In this document: in pieces, positions 39,510 to 47,651 of the stretch
Numbering within the stretch: position 1 is the stretch's first letter
How the letters are laid out: each line of letters starts with the position of its first letter
DNA from: Paracoccus sp. (in: a-proteobacteria)
Lineage (GTDB): Bacteria; Pseudomonadota; Alphaproteobacteria; Rhodobacterales; Rhodobacteraceae
NCBI RefSeq assembly: GCF_030538755.1
Contig: NZ_JAUNTJ010000013.1
Span: 1-64,000 of the forward strand
DNA: 64,000 bases
Direction of reading: 5' to 3'
Made by a program: the position numbers and the translations under genes
The notes under the pieces: model-generated
What the model was told of the DNA's origin: nothing
What the model saw: the letters and a program-made list of their open reading frames with translations, nothing else
The model's database searches: none

Positions 39510-40076
39510 ATGGGGCAGGAAAAGGGCAGGCGGCTGGCGCGGCACATCGTGCTGATCGGCATGATGGGCGCCGGAAAAACGGCGGTTGGTTCGGAAACGG
39601 CGCGCAGGCTGGGCGTGCCCTTCACCGATTCCGATGTCGAGATCGAGGCCGCCGCCGCCATGTCCATCAGCGAAATCTTTGCCCGCGACGGCGAAACCTT
39701 TTTCCGCGACCGTGAAACGCAGGTGCTGTCGCGCATCCTGAGCGGGCCGCCGGGGATCGTCTCGACCGGGGGCGGGGCGTGGATGCGGCCGGAAAACCGT
39801 GCGCTGATCCGCGAACACGGGCTGGCGGTGTGGATCGACTGCGATCTGGAAACGCTGTGGCACCGGGTGCGGCAGCGGCCCACCCGCCCCTTGCTGCAAA
39901 CCGCCGACCCCAAGGGCACGCTGGCATCGCTGATCGAAACCCGCTCGCCCGTTTATGCCACGGCGGATCTGGTCTTTGAATCGCGCGCCGGTGATACGGT
40001 CGAGGCGGCCAGTGCCCGCATGATCGACCTTATCCGCTCAGCCGACCCCGACATCTGCGAAAGGACCGCCCCATGA
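39510..40076 (+). CDS. aroK: Shikimate kinase AroK
   Basis: 188 residues. It phosphorylates shikimate at the 3-hydroxyl, the fifth step of the chorismate pathway. The P-loop GMMGAGKT is at about 17-24, then FTDSDVEIE (substrate aspartate), GETFFRDRE and STGGGAWMRPENR. The start is ATG 39510, whose codon precedes the conserved IVLIGMMG by about 12 residues. Its stop overlaps the aroB start (ATGA), the common aroK-aroB arrangement. Confidence 0.95.
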   Translation: MGQEKGRRLARHIVLIGMMGAGKTAVGSETARRLGVPFTDSDVEIEAAAAMSISEIFARDGETFFRDRETQVLSRILSGPPGIVSTGGGAWMRPENRALIREHGLAVWIDCDLETLWHRVRQRPTRPLLQTADPKGTLASLIETRSPVYATADLVFESRAGDTVEAASARMIDLIRSADPDICERTAP

Positions 40077-41185
40077 CCCCCCTTGCCGAGACCCGCGTTC
40101 ACGTCGCCCTTGGGGATCGCGCCTATGACGTGCTGATCGGGCGCGGCCTGATCGGGCGGGCGGGCGATCTGATCGCGCCCCTGCTGCGCCGTCCGCGCGT
40201 GGCGATTCTGACCGATGAAACGGTGGCCGGGCTGCATCTGGCCCCGTTGCAGGCGGCGCTGTCGGCGGCGGGGATCACCAGTTCCGCCCTGACCCTGCCT
40301 GCGGGCGAGGCCACCAAAAGCTGGGATCATCTGGGCCGCGCGGTCAACTGGCTGCTGGCCGAAAAGATCGAGCGGCGCGATGTGGTCATCGCCCTGGGTG
40401 GCGGGGTGATCGGCGATCTGGCGGGCTTTGCTGCCGCGATCCTGCGGCGCGGCGTGCGATTCGTGCAACTGCCCACCTCCTTGCTGGCGCAGGTTGACAG
40501 TTCGGTCGGGGGCAAGACCGGCATCAACAGCCCGCATGGCAAGAACCTGATCGGCGCCTTTCATCAGCCCTCGCTGGTGCTGGCCGACATCGACGTTCTG
40601 GCCAGCCTGCCGCCGCGCGATTTTCTGGCCGGTTACGGCGAGGTGGTGAAATACGGTCTGCTGGGCGACGCCGCCTTTTTCGAGTGGCTAGAGGCAAACG
40701 GCCCGGCCCTGCGCGATGATCCGGCGCTGTTGCAGCACGCGGTCGCCCATTCCGTCGCCATGAAGGCCGGCATCGTCGAGCGTGACGAGACCGAGCAGGG
40801 CGAACGCGCGCTGCTGAACCTTGGCCACACCTTTTGCCACGCGCTGGAATCGGCCACCGGCTATTCCGCGCGGCTGCTGCATGGCGAGGGCGTGGCGATC
40901 GGCTGCGCCCTGGCCTTTGATCTGTCGGCGCGCATGGGGCTTTGCCCGCAGGAAGACCCCAGCCGGGTCGCCGCGCATCTGTCGGCCATGGGGATGAAGG
41001 CGCGGATCGCCGATATTGCGGGCGATCTGCCCGATGATGCGGCGCTGATCGCCTTGATGGGGCAGGATAAAAAGGTGGTGGACGGGCGGCTGCGCTTTGT
41101 GCTGGCGCGCGGTATTGGTCAGGCGTTTGTCAGCGACGATGTGCAGCGCACCGATCTGGCGGCAGTTCTGGCGGCCTCGCGTTAA
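40073..41185 (+). CDS. aroB: 3-dehydroquinate synthase AroB
   Basis: 370 residues. It converts DAHP to 3-dehydroquinate using NAD and zinc. Motifs are the nucleotide-binding ALGGGVIGDLAGFAAAI, LPTSLLAQVDSSVGGKTGIN, and the zinc ligands in GYGEVVKYG and NLGHTFCHALE. Overlaps aroK by four bases. A hairpin at 41209-41236 follows 23 bases after the stop. In the uninterrupted chromosome that hairpin also ended the convergent ssb, but a group II intron now separates them. Confidence 0.96.
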   Translation: MTPLAETRVHVALGDRAYDVLIGRGLIGRAGDLIAPLLRRPRVAILTDETVAGLHLAPLQAALSAAGITSSALTLPAGEATKSWDHLGRAVNWLLAEKIERRDVVIALGGGVIGDLAGFAAAILRRGVRFVQLPTSLLAQVDSSVGGKTGINSPHGKNLIGAFHQPSLVLADIDVLASLPPRDFLAGYGEVVKYGLLGDAAFFEWLEANGPALRDDPALLQHAVAHSVAMKAGIVERDETEQGERALLNLGHTFCHALESATGYSARLLHGEGVAIGCALAFDLSARMGLCPQEDPSRVAAHLSAMGMKARIADIAGDLPDDAALIALMGQDKKVVDGRLRFVLARGIGQAFVSDDVQRTDLAAVLAASR

Positions 41186-41208
41186 CGGCGGCTGATCTGC
41201 CAAAGCGA

Positions 41209-41236
41209 TGACGCCGCCCGTTGCGGGGCGGCGTCA
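41209..41236. terminator. Bidirectional hairpin between aroB and ssb
   Basis: TGACGCCGCCC (41209-41219) and GGGCGGCGTCA (41226-41236) form a perfect 11-bp stem with loop GTTGCG. Read from the minus strand it is preceded by TTTTCG and lies 6 bases beyond the intron end. It was the shared transcript end of convergent aroB and ssb before the intron inserted. Confidence 0.75.
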
Positions 41237-41295
41237 CGAAAAGTAGGGTAGAGCACGTGTTTCCGGGTTTGCCGGATGACCGTTGCTCCCCCTCC

Positions 41296-41329
41296 GAACC
41301 GGACGTGCGGCTTTCACCGCATCCGGCTC
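41296..41329 (-). ncRNA. Group II intron domain V
   Basis: Minus strand GAGCCGGATGCGGTGAAAGC then CGCACGTCCGGTTC folds as the 34-base domain V hairpin with the AGC triad, the GAAA tetraloop and a two-base bulge. It is the catalytic core of the intron. Domain VI follows (41243-41295) with a bulged A near the 3' end in TGCTCTACCC. Confidence 0.9.
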
Positions 41330-41500
41330 TCCATTTCCGATCCTGCAAGAGCAAAGCGATTGTCCGAGAGCGTGCCCCGGTGAAGATCAACATGGCATGG
41401 GCGGCATAGCACCAAAGTCTTGCGACGCCGGGCACTCATAAGCCGCTGCCAGTGCGAGGTTCCATCCTTGAGGTCCGCGAGCTTGCGCACGTGATAACCT
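41314..41500 (-). pseudogene. Frameshifted HNH endonuclease end of the intron protein
   Basis: After CEYCGTEDAPFEV the expected HHVRKLADLKDG continues in another frame: the minus strand reads GAGGTTATCACGTG, one base short of GAGGTTCATCACGTG (near 41496). The displaced frame then reads HVRKLADLKDGTSHWQRLMS, RRRKTLVLCRPCHVDLHRGT and ends at TGA 41314-41316 inside domain V. The paired CxxC and CxxCH plus HH are an HNH/zinc endonuclease domain, now split from its first CxxC. Confidence 0.82.
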
Positions 41501-43199
41501 CGAACGGAGCATCTTCAGTTCCGCAGTATTCACATTTTCGGGCCGCAATCCGTCGCAGCAGTTCCGAGCGAGATGCGAAGATGTGGATATTCGGCTTTTC
41601 ATCGGAGTTTTGCGAGACGACGACCCATCGGTGTTTCAACCGGAACACCGGCAGACGCCGTTCCTCTCCTTCCAGATGATAGGCAAGCGAGTGGCCATGT
41701 ACCGGGCAGCGCATACGCGCAAACATTTTACCCCAGCTTGTGTCGTGCTTCCGCGCCAGCGTTTTGTAGAGGCTCGTGTGGGCCATCCATTCCAGCCGGT
41801 TCAGATAGTACTTCGGTGCCAGTGCATAATAATTTGCGAACCCGCGAAGCTCCGCGTTGTATTGGGCTACGATCTCGTAGTCCGACAACGGCAGCATCAT
41901 GGACTTGAAGCGTATGTCATTTCTCCCGGCGTCCATGACGCCATATCCTTTCGCCATAGCGAAGTTACGGGTTTTCTCTTCCGGCACATAGAGATGGATG
42001 TGATCGGTCACCGTGCGCTTGACAGCAAAGACTGTCTTGCCCGCAGCTTCCAACCGACATTTCATGCGTTTGTCGAGCCGACGGGTTTGGACCCCGTAGC
42101 CGAGGAAGACGGTGCCTTTGTTCATGGCACCCATCCGCGATTTCTCCGCCGAGATGGTGAGCTTCAGCGGCCCCTCAACGAAGGACCGGACCTCTGCCAT
42201 GATCTGCGCGGCCTCCTCTTTCGCGCCGACGATGCCGATAAGGAAGTCGTCGGCGTATCGCACGTAGTGCAATCGCTTGAATCCCTCGTCATGCATGTCA
42301 ACGCTGGGGAGAAGTGCTTTTGCCGCCTCCATCTCCTGCATTTCCTGTCGCCACCTTGCTGCGTTTGGATGGCTGTCGCCATGCATGCGCAGTTTTTGAC
42401 GGCGAATGGATGCAAGATTATTCAGACGGCAGTACTCGGGATTGGGTTTCCTTCGAGCACCTCGATTGAATGCCGCGATCCGGGTCTCCATAAACTGATC
42501 GAGTTCATGGAGGTAGATGTTGGCGAGGATCGGCGATACGACGCCACCCTGCGGTGTCCCGCTGTAAGTGGCGTTATATGTCCAATCTTCGAGATAACCG
42601 GCCACGAGGAATTCCCTGATCAGATTCAGGAACACAGGATCATCGATCTTGCGCGCCAGAAGACCAAGCAGGGTTTCATGGTCGATATTGTCGAAGTAGC
42701 CCTTGATGTCGACTTCGCAGATCCACTTGGTGCCTTTCCACGATCGAACAATCTGGTTGAGCGCCGTGTGGCATGAACGCCCCGGCCGGAAGCCATGCGA
42801 CCGGTCCGAGAAGACCGGTTCATAGATCACTTCCAGCAGGGTGCGCACGACCTCCTGCACCAGTTTGTCGTCGCCCGTGGGAATGCCGAGCGGGCGCTTC
42901 TTGCCTGCCGGATTCTTCGGGTCCTTGAGGATGTAAGTCCTGCGAACCGGAGAGGGTTTGTAGATGCCTGCGCTGATGGCATGCATCAACGCAGCAACTC
43001 GTTCCTCCCCGAACCCGTCGAGAGTGTTGCCCGTAACGCCGGGGGTGAGCGCCCCCTTGTTGGCGTAGAGCTTTGCATAGGCCGAATACCACAAATCCGC
43101 ATGCGTTCGCATGAGCTTGTGGAGTTTCCGGACCCTTGCCCCTCCGCAGGTGGCTTTACCCACGCCTTCCAATGCCGTGACGGTGCGAGCGGATAGCAC
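41436..43199 (-). CDS. Group II intron reverse transcriptase/maturase
   Basis: 587 residues as translated. Reverse transcriptase blocks are intact: LGIPTGDDKLVQEVVRTLLE, SHGFRPGRSCHTAL, CEVDIKGYFDNIDHETLL, SGTPQGGVVSPILANIYLHELD and the catalytic YVRYADDFLIG. The maturase X domain follows (about 440-540, with NYYALAPKYYLNRLEWM). The C-terminal HNH domain is cut by a one-base deletion near 41496, after which the frame runs into 19 unrelated residues. Splicing and reverse transcription may still work. Second-strand cleavage by the endonuclease should be lost. Confidence 0.92.
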   Translation of the reverse strand: MLSARTVTALEGVGKATCGGARVRKLHKLMRTHADLWYSAYAKLYANKGALTPGVTGNTLDGFGEERVAALMHAISAGIYKPSPVRRTYILKDPKNPAGKKRPLGIPTGDDKLVQEVVRTLLEVIYEPVFSDRSHGFRPGRSCHTALNQIVRSWKGTKWICEVDIKGYFDNIDHETLLGLLARKIDDPVFLNLIREFLVAGYLEDWTYNATYSGTPQGGVVSPILANIYLHELDQFMETRIAAFNRGARRKPNPEYCRLNNLASIRRQKLRMHGDSHPNAARWRQEMQEMEAAKALLPSVDMHDEGFKRLHYVRYADDFLIGIVGAKEEAAQIMAEVRSFVEGPLKLTISAEKSRMGAMNKGTVFLGYGVQTRRLDKRMKCRLEAAGKTVFAVKRTVTDHIHLYVPEEKTRNFAMAKGYGVMDAGRNDIRFKSMMLPLSDYEIVAQYNAELRGFANYYALAPKYYLNRLEWMAHTSLYKTLARKHDTSWGKMFARMRCPVHGHSLAYHLEGEERRLPVFRLKHRWVVVSQNSDEKPNIHIFASRSELLRRIAARKCEYCGTEDAPFEVITCASSRTSRMEPRTGSGL

Positions 43200-43820
43200 T
43201 GACTACCCTCCCTCGGGCATTCGTTGGCGTTGATCGTAAACTGCTCCCCTTCCTCCTTACCTCGGCGGGTTTCGTGGCCGTTGCCGGTCACTTATGCTGC
43301 CGTTTCAGGTCGGGCTGGTTACCGACTGCAATCCCCGTTACAGGATCACATCGAGTACTATGGGAGCTCCGTCGCCATATTGGACATGCATCCAACTTAG
43401 GCGATCCCGTATTCCCAGTCGGACAAGAACCGCTGTGGTTAGGCCCCGCGTTCGACCCTTTGCCACTCTCATTGAGCAGGCGTCGGAGAAGTCAGGTGAG
43501 GCAGCGTTCTAATCTCACTGCTCCATTCTCCGAGATGGCGTCTCATCAGTCTTTCGCCACCGATATCCCAAAACCGCTAAGGTCTACGATTCAACCAATC
43601 AAGGCTTGGCCATACACAGCTTGCAATGACGAAGACCGCGCTAGACTGATTCGCCGTCACTCGCCTTTTGTCCCAATATGCTGTTTTCCCCCGCCGGTTT
43701 TCACCGGTTACTTCCTGTTACCAGGCCGAGGTGAATTGGGCTTGCAATGAACCTCCTGACAGTTCATGCTTACGAGGAAATTCCCCGTAAGCACTTGTTT
43801 CGACTAGTAAAACGGCGCAC

Positions 43821-44336
43821 TCAGAACGGGATTTCGTCGTCGTAATCGGCGCGGCTGCCGCCGCCACCGGACGAACCGCCCCGGCTGCCGCCGCCCGAGG
43901 GGCCGTCGTCATAGCCGCCACCGCCGCCATACCCGCCCCGGTCGCCGCCATAGCTGCCGCCACCACCGCCGCCGCCCGAGCCGCCGCGGCCGTCCAGCAT
44001 GTGCAGTTCAGACCGATAGGGGCGCAGGGCGACCTCGGTCGAATAGCGGTCGTTGCCGGACTGGTCCTGCCATTTGCGGGTTTCCAACTGACCCTCGACA
44101 TAGACCTTGCTGCCCTTTTTCAAATACTGCTCGGCCACGCGGACCAGCGGTTCGGAATGGATGACGACGCTGTGCCATTCGGTCCGTTCGCGCCGTTCGC
44201 CGCTGTTACGGTCCTTCCACTGTTCGGATGTGGCGATACGCAGGTTGGCGATCTTGCCCCCGTTCTGGAAGGTGCGGATTTCCGGGTCTTGCCCCAGATT
44301 CCCGACCAGAATGACCTTGTTGACGCTGCCTGCCAT
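43821..44336 (-). CDS. ssb: Single-stranded DNA-binding protein
   Basis: 171 residues. The OB fold (1-110) contains [55 protein letters not shown] and [11 protein letters not shown] long Gly/Ser/Tyr/Asp-rich linker (about 114-160) leads to the acidic tip DYDDEIPF, which recruits partner proteins. The group II intron starts at the base after its stop codon, so the coding sequence is whole but its original 3' untranslated region and hairpin are displaced by 2.6 kb. It is divergent from the transglycosylase gene. Confidence 0.97.
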   Translation of the reverse strand: MAGSVNKVILVGNLGQDPEIRTFQNGGKIANLRIATSEQWKDRNSGERRERTEWHSVVIHSEPLVRVAEQYLKKGSKVYVEGQLETRKWQDQSGNDRYSTEVALRPYRSELHMLDGRGGSGGGGGGGSYGGDRGGYGGGGGYDDGPSGGGSRGGSSGGGGSRADYDDEIPF

Positions 44337-44551
44337 GGAATGTCCTTCACTGTGCCTTTGACGCCGTGATGCGCCGCTTGGGCGTGTTTACAGCCTGCTG
44401 CGGCGGGGCGAAAGGCCAAGATGGCCAACGCCTTTTTCGGCGGAAAATCGCCGAGCTTTCGGCGCCATTTCGGTGCCGGAATTGTGGTGCTGGTTCCGCC
44501 GGGGGATTTTGCTATAGTCCCGGCAACGAAAAGACAGACGAGGGCGGTGAC

Positions 44552-45178
44552 ATGGGTTTTGGCAGGCATTTGCGTGCGGCTGTGGTCGTGGCCTTGGGGC
44601 TTGGGGTGGCATTGCCCGCCGGGGCGCAGGGGCTGTTGGTGCCGCAGGGGTCTGATCGGTCGCGCGCCGCGCAATTCGACCGGCAAACCCGGCTGATGGA
44701 TTCGCGGCTGGCCAGCCAGTATCAGCAATCCGCCCGGCTGCGCCCGGATGGCGGCAATCGTTCGCAGGTGGTGATCGAGCTGTCCTCGAACAACATCCCC
44801 GCCTATCGCGGGCGGCGCAGCGAATATCTGCCCCATGCCCGCGCCGCAGCCCGCAAGCATGGCATCCCCGAGGACCTGTTCCTGCGGCTGGTGCAGCAGG
44901 AATCGGGCTGGAACCCGCGCGCGCGGTCGCATAAAGGCGCGACCGGGCTGGCGCAGCTGATGCCCGGCACGGCGGCCAAGCTGGGCGTGAACCCGCATGA
45001 TCCGGTGCAGAATCTGGACGGCGGGGCGCGCTATCTGCGGATGATGTATAACCAGTTCGGCAACTGGCGGCTGGCTTTGGCTGCGTATAACGCCGGACCG
45101 GGGGCCGTGACCAAGCATGGCGGCATCCCGCCCTATCGCGAAACCATCAACTATGTGCGGATCATTTCCGGCAGCTAA
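44552..45178 (+). CDS. Lytic transglycosylase (SLT family)
   Basis: 208 residues with a signal peptide ([26 protein letters not shown]). The SLT domain begins near residue 100: the catalytic glutamate lies in [17 protein letters not shown], followed by [27 protein letters not shown] and [12 protein letters not shown]. It cleaves peptidoglycan glycan strands to 1,6-anhydro ends in the periplasm. The short length, one SLT domain without extra repeats, is typical of housekeeping or secretion-linked forms. ATG 44552 is fixed by the signal peptide. Confidence 0.92.
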   Translation: MGFGRHLRAAVVVALGLGVALPAGAQGLLVPQGSDRSRAAQFDRQTRLMDSRLASQYQQSARLRPDGGNRSQVVIELSSNNIPAYRGRRSEYLPHARAAARKHGIPEDLFLRLVQQESGWNPRARSHKGATGLAQLMPGTAAKLGVNPHDPVQNLDGGARYLRMMYNQFGNWRLALAAYNAGPGAVTKHGGIPPYRETINYVRIISGS

Positions 45179-45182
45179 AGGC

Positions 45183-45512
45183 TCAGGGTGCGTCTGACGC
45201 GGGCGCGGCCTGCTGCGCGCCCATGCGGCCCAGGACGGATTGCGGGATCGCGTAAAGGCGGATGACGGCGGGCCAATCATGCAGGCCGGCCAGTTCGCGC
45301 AGCACCATGAATTCCCACGCGGCATTTGCGGCCAGAGTCAGTTCCGCTTGGGTCGCGGGATCGGGCAGCGCAGCCAATGCGCGTTCCAGCCGCCGCCCGG
45401 CGCGGCCAAGCGCCGATGCGCGTTCGGCCTGCAATTCCACATCCAGCGGCGAATCGCCCAGCTTGTCGCGGGTGGTCGCCCAGTCCATGCGCAAGCGGAT
45501 GTCTGCCCTCAT
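45183..45512 (-). CDS. Conserved hypothetical protein (DUF6665-like)
   Basis: 109 residues. The helical sequence (LRMDWATTRDKLGDSPLDVELQAERASALGRAG in parts, then TQAELTLAANAAWEFMVLRELAGLHDW and IPQSVLGRMGA) resembles small conserved alphaproteobacterial proteins annotated DUF6665, but I am not certain. No signal or membrane segment. ATG 45512 follows GAAAGGAACGCTG. It is convergent with the transglycosylase gene and sits downstream of hom on the same strand, with interspersed repeat copy 2 between them. Confidence 0.65.
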   Translation of the reverse strand: MRADIRLRMDWATTRDKLGDSPLDVELQAERASALGRAGRRLERALAALPDPATQAELTLAANAAWEFMVLRELAGLHDWPAVIRLYAIPQSVLGRMGAQQAAPASDAP

Positions 45513-45537
45513 CAGCGTTCCTTTCGGGGGCGCGGTT

Positions 45538-45574
45538 GCCCCCAAAGAAGCGTATTTGGGCAAACAGGAAGCGG
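45538..45574. repeat. Interspersed intergenic repeat, copy 2
   Basis: The copy starts GCCCCCAAAGAAGCGTATTT and ends GGGCAAACAGGAAGCGG. It differs from copy 1 (31096-31131) at only two or three positions. It lies between hom and the DUF6665-like gene, both on the minus strand. Confidence 0.8.
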
Positions 45575-45589
45575 CAAGGCCGGGGTGGA

Positions 45590-46891
45590 TCACACCTCTT
45601 CGATGCGCAGTTCGACGGGTTCGCCCAGAAGCACGCCGGTTTTGGGCAGCTGTTCGATGGCAAAGTCGATGGCGTCGGGGGTGGTTTTGTCGGTGACGAT
45701 CAGCACCGGCACGCCGTCGCCGTCGTGGTGGCTGTATTGCCGCATCCGGTCGATGGAAATGCCTGCATCGCCCAGAACCGAGGCGATTTTTGCCAGCGCG
45801 CCGGGTTTATCCAGCAATTCCATGCGCATGTAATAGGCGGCAGGCACCGCCGTGCGTGCGGGTTGTGCCGCCGTCAGCGAGGCGGCGGGCTGGCCAAAGA
45901 CCGGCAGGCGCACGCCGCGCGCGATTTCCACGATGTCCGACATGACGGCGCTTGCCGTGGGGCCTTCGCCCGCGCCGGCACCGCGCAGGACGATCTGGCC
46001 TACGCTGTCGCCTTCGACCACCACCATATTGGTGCCGCCGACCAGTTGCCCCAGCGGGCTGTCGGCCGGGACAAGACAGGGTGACATACGCTGTTCCAGC
46101 CCGCGCGCGGTCATCTGTGCCACGCCCAGCAATTTGATGCGATAGCCCATGTCGCGGGCGCGGTTGATGTCGTCGATGCTGACCCGCTCGATCCCTTCGA
46201 TTTCCACCGCATCGAAATCAACCTGCGTGCCAAAGGCGATGGCCGACAGGATCGCCAGCTTGTGCCCGGCGTCGATGCCGCCCACGTCCAGCGTCGGGTC
46301 CGCTTCGAGATAGCCAAGCTGCCGCGCCTCGTCGAATACGGTTTCATAGGGCAGGCCCGCGCTTTCCATCCGGGTGAGGATATAGTTGCAGGTGCCGTTC
46401 ATCACCCCCATGACGCGGGTCATGCCATTGCCAGCCAGCGATTCCGTCAGCGTCTTGATGACCGGGATGCCGCCTGCCACGGCGGCCTCGAACCGGATGA
46501 CGCGGCCAAGGGATTCGGCCAGTTCGGCCAGTTCGTGACCGTGGATCGCCAGCAGCGCCTTGTTCGCGGTGACGACATCCTTGCCGGCGCGCAGTGCGGC
46601 CTCGATACTGTCGCGGGCGATGCCGGCGTCGCCGCCGATCAGTTCGACATAGACATCCACATCGTCGCGCTGCGCCAGATCGACGGGCGAATCTTCCCAG
46701 CCGAATTCCGACATGTCGAAATCGCGGTTCTTGTGGCGATCACGGGCCGACACGGCGCTGACCGTCAGCGGGCGGCCCGAGCGGTTGCCCAGCAGGTCGG
46801 CATGGCGCTGGATGATTTTGACCACGCCGGTTCCTACCGTGCCAAGCCCGGCGATACCAAGGCGGAGGGGGGCGCTGTCGGTCGTGGTCAT
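45590..46891 (-). CDS. hom: Homoserine dehydrogenase
   Basis: 433 residues. It reduces aspartate semialdehyde to homoserine for threonine and methionine synthesis. The NAD(P)-binding GIAGLGTVGTGVV is at the N-terminus. The catalytic region has TANKALLAIHG, EAAVAGGIPVIKTL, VMGVMNGTCNYILTRM and DVGGIDAGHKLAILSAIAFG. A C-terminal ACT domain (about 350-433, MRMELLDKPGALAKIASVLGDAGISIDRM) suggests feedback control by threonine. ATG 46891 was chosen because the family begins there. Confidence 0.96.
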   Translation of the reverse strand: MTTTDSAPLRLGIAGLGTVGTGVVKIIQRHADLLGNRSGRPLTVSAVSARDRHKNRDFDMSEFGWEDSPVDLAQRDDVDVYVELIGGDAGIARDSIEAALRAGKDVVTANKALLAIHGHELAELAESLGRVIRFEAAVAGGIPVIKTLTESLAGNGMTRVMGVMNGTCNYILTRMESAGLPYETVFDEARQLGYLEADPTLDVGGIDAGHKLAILSAIAFGTQVDFDAVEIEGIERVSIDDINRARDMGYRIKLLGVAQMTARGLEQRMSPCLVPADSPLGQLVGGTNMVVVEGDSVGQIVLRGAGAGEGPTASAVMSDIVEIARGVRLPVFGQPAASLTAAQPARTAVPAAYYMRMELLDKPGALAKIASVLGDAGISIDRMRQYSHHDGDGVPVLIVTDKTTPDAIDFAIEQLPKTGVLLGEPVELRIEEV

Positions 46892-47002
46892 GTCTGGCCT
46901 CTTGTCCTGAATTGGCCGGGTGTTAGCGCGGGTCGCGCCGCGCGGCAAGGCGACAAACGGCTACAGCCAGGCCCGCAAGCCTGACCTGCGGATAATCCGG
47001 CG

Positions 47003-47548
47003 TCAGCCGCATGGCGGTTCGCTGGCCCCGTTCGGGTGCTGACCGGCGATCTGTCCGGCGATGCCGGTGGCGCGCATGATCGCCAGACAGCGCCGCGCCG
47101 CCGCAAGGGTCTGATCGCGCAGGCGGTTCACCTCGGTTGCGGTCATCGGGCCGGGCGGGGGTGCGCCCTTGGTGTTGATGAAGGTCGGTTGCCACAGCCC
47201 TTCGGTATGGGTGGGCCGCCACGAGGCATGGCAGATCAGGTTGCGCAGCTTGCGAATGTCGCGCAGCTCGGCGATCAGCGGCTTGCGCCCCTCGGCCCCG
47301 CTGTCGCGGCTGGCGGCGGCAAAGGCGTCGATCAGTGTGCCCATGCTGTCGTCGGCCAGATTCTCCATCCGCTCGATCCAGTCCTGCAAGGCGGCGTCGC
47401 TGGCGCTTTCGCCCAGGCCTTTCAGGGTCAGCGAATAGATCGCGCGTTTCAGCGATTCTTCCAGAAAGCCAAAGGATGCGACGGCATGGCCGATGGCCTG
47501 TGCCATGTCGGGGTCAAGCTGGGGGCAGGGGCGGTCGGGTTGCGTCAT
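47003..47548 (-). CDS. Hypothetical protein, about 181 residues
   Basis: I do not recognise this protein. ATG 47548 follows AAGGAACC, and an ATG at 47581 is the alternative. The middle is helical and contains ASFGFLEESLKRAIYSLTLKG and ELRDIRKLRNLICHASWRP, a pattern like the RiboL-PSP/HEPN-type helices with R-x4-H (RNLICH). A HEPN-like RNase or DUF4145-type relation is possible but unproven. There is no signal or membrane segment. It is isolated, with hom on one side and the degraded gene on the other. Confidence 0.55.
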   Translation of the reverse strand: MTQPDRPCPQLDPDMAQAIGHAVASFGFLEESLKRAIYSLTLKGLGESASDAALQDWIERMENLADDSMGTLIDAFAAASRDSGAEGRKPLIAELRDIRKLRNLICHASWRPTHTEGLWQPTFINTKGAPPPGPMTATEVNRLRDQTLAAARRCLAIMRATGIAGQIAGQHPNGASEPPCG

Positions 47549-47651
47549 GGTTCCTTGGGCGCGGTCGCGATATGATGTCATGGTATGTCCGCTGCCCAAA
47601 ATCGCAAGAGCATGGTGCCCGGCTGATCGGATTGAGGCGGGCGAGCCGCTG

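Larger units (their letters stand above)
41243..43820 (-). mobile_element. Group II intron with reverse transcriptase, inserted after the ssb stop codon
   Basis: The minus strand starts GTGCGCC (43820 downward), matching the 5' GUGYG consensus, directly after the ssb TGA. It ends CTCTACCCTAC with 3' AC at 41243. Domain V is at 41296-41329 and domain VI at 41243-41295. The ribozyme domains I-III fill 43200-43820 and domain IV carries the reverse transcriptase. Total length 2578 bases. The 5' exon ends CCCGTTCTGA and the 3' exon begins TTTTCGTGACG. A possible EBS1 (TCGGAG, 43528-43533 on the minus strand) pairs with IBS1 TTCTGA if two G-U pairs are allowed. The hairpin lies on the 3' exon side and the protein had an endonuclease domain, so it is not class C. 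Confidence 0.88.

Noticed and set aside
43274-43750. A 158-codon plus-strand frame inside the intron
   Set aside because: It lies in the ribozyme domains I-III on the opposite strand of the intron; no family resemblance.
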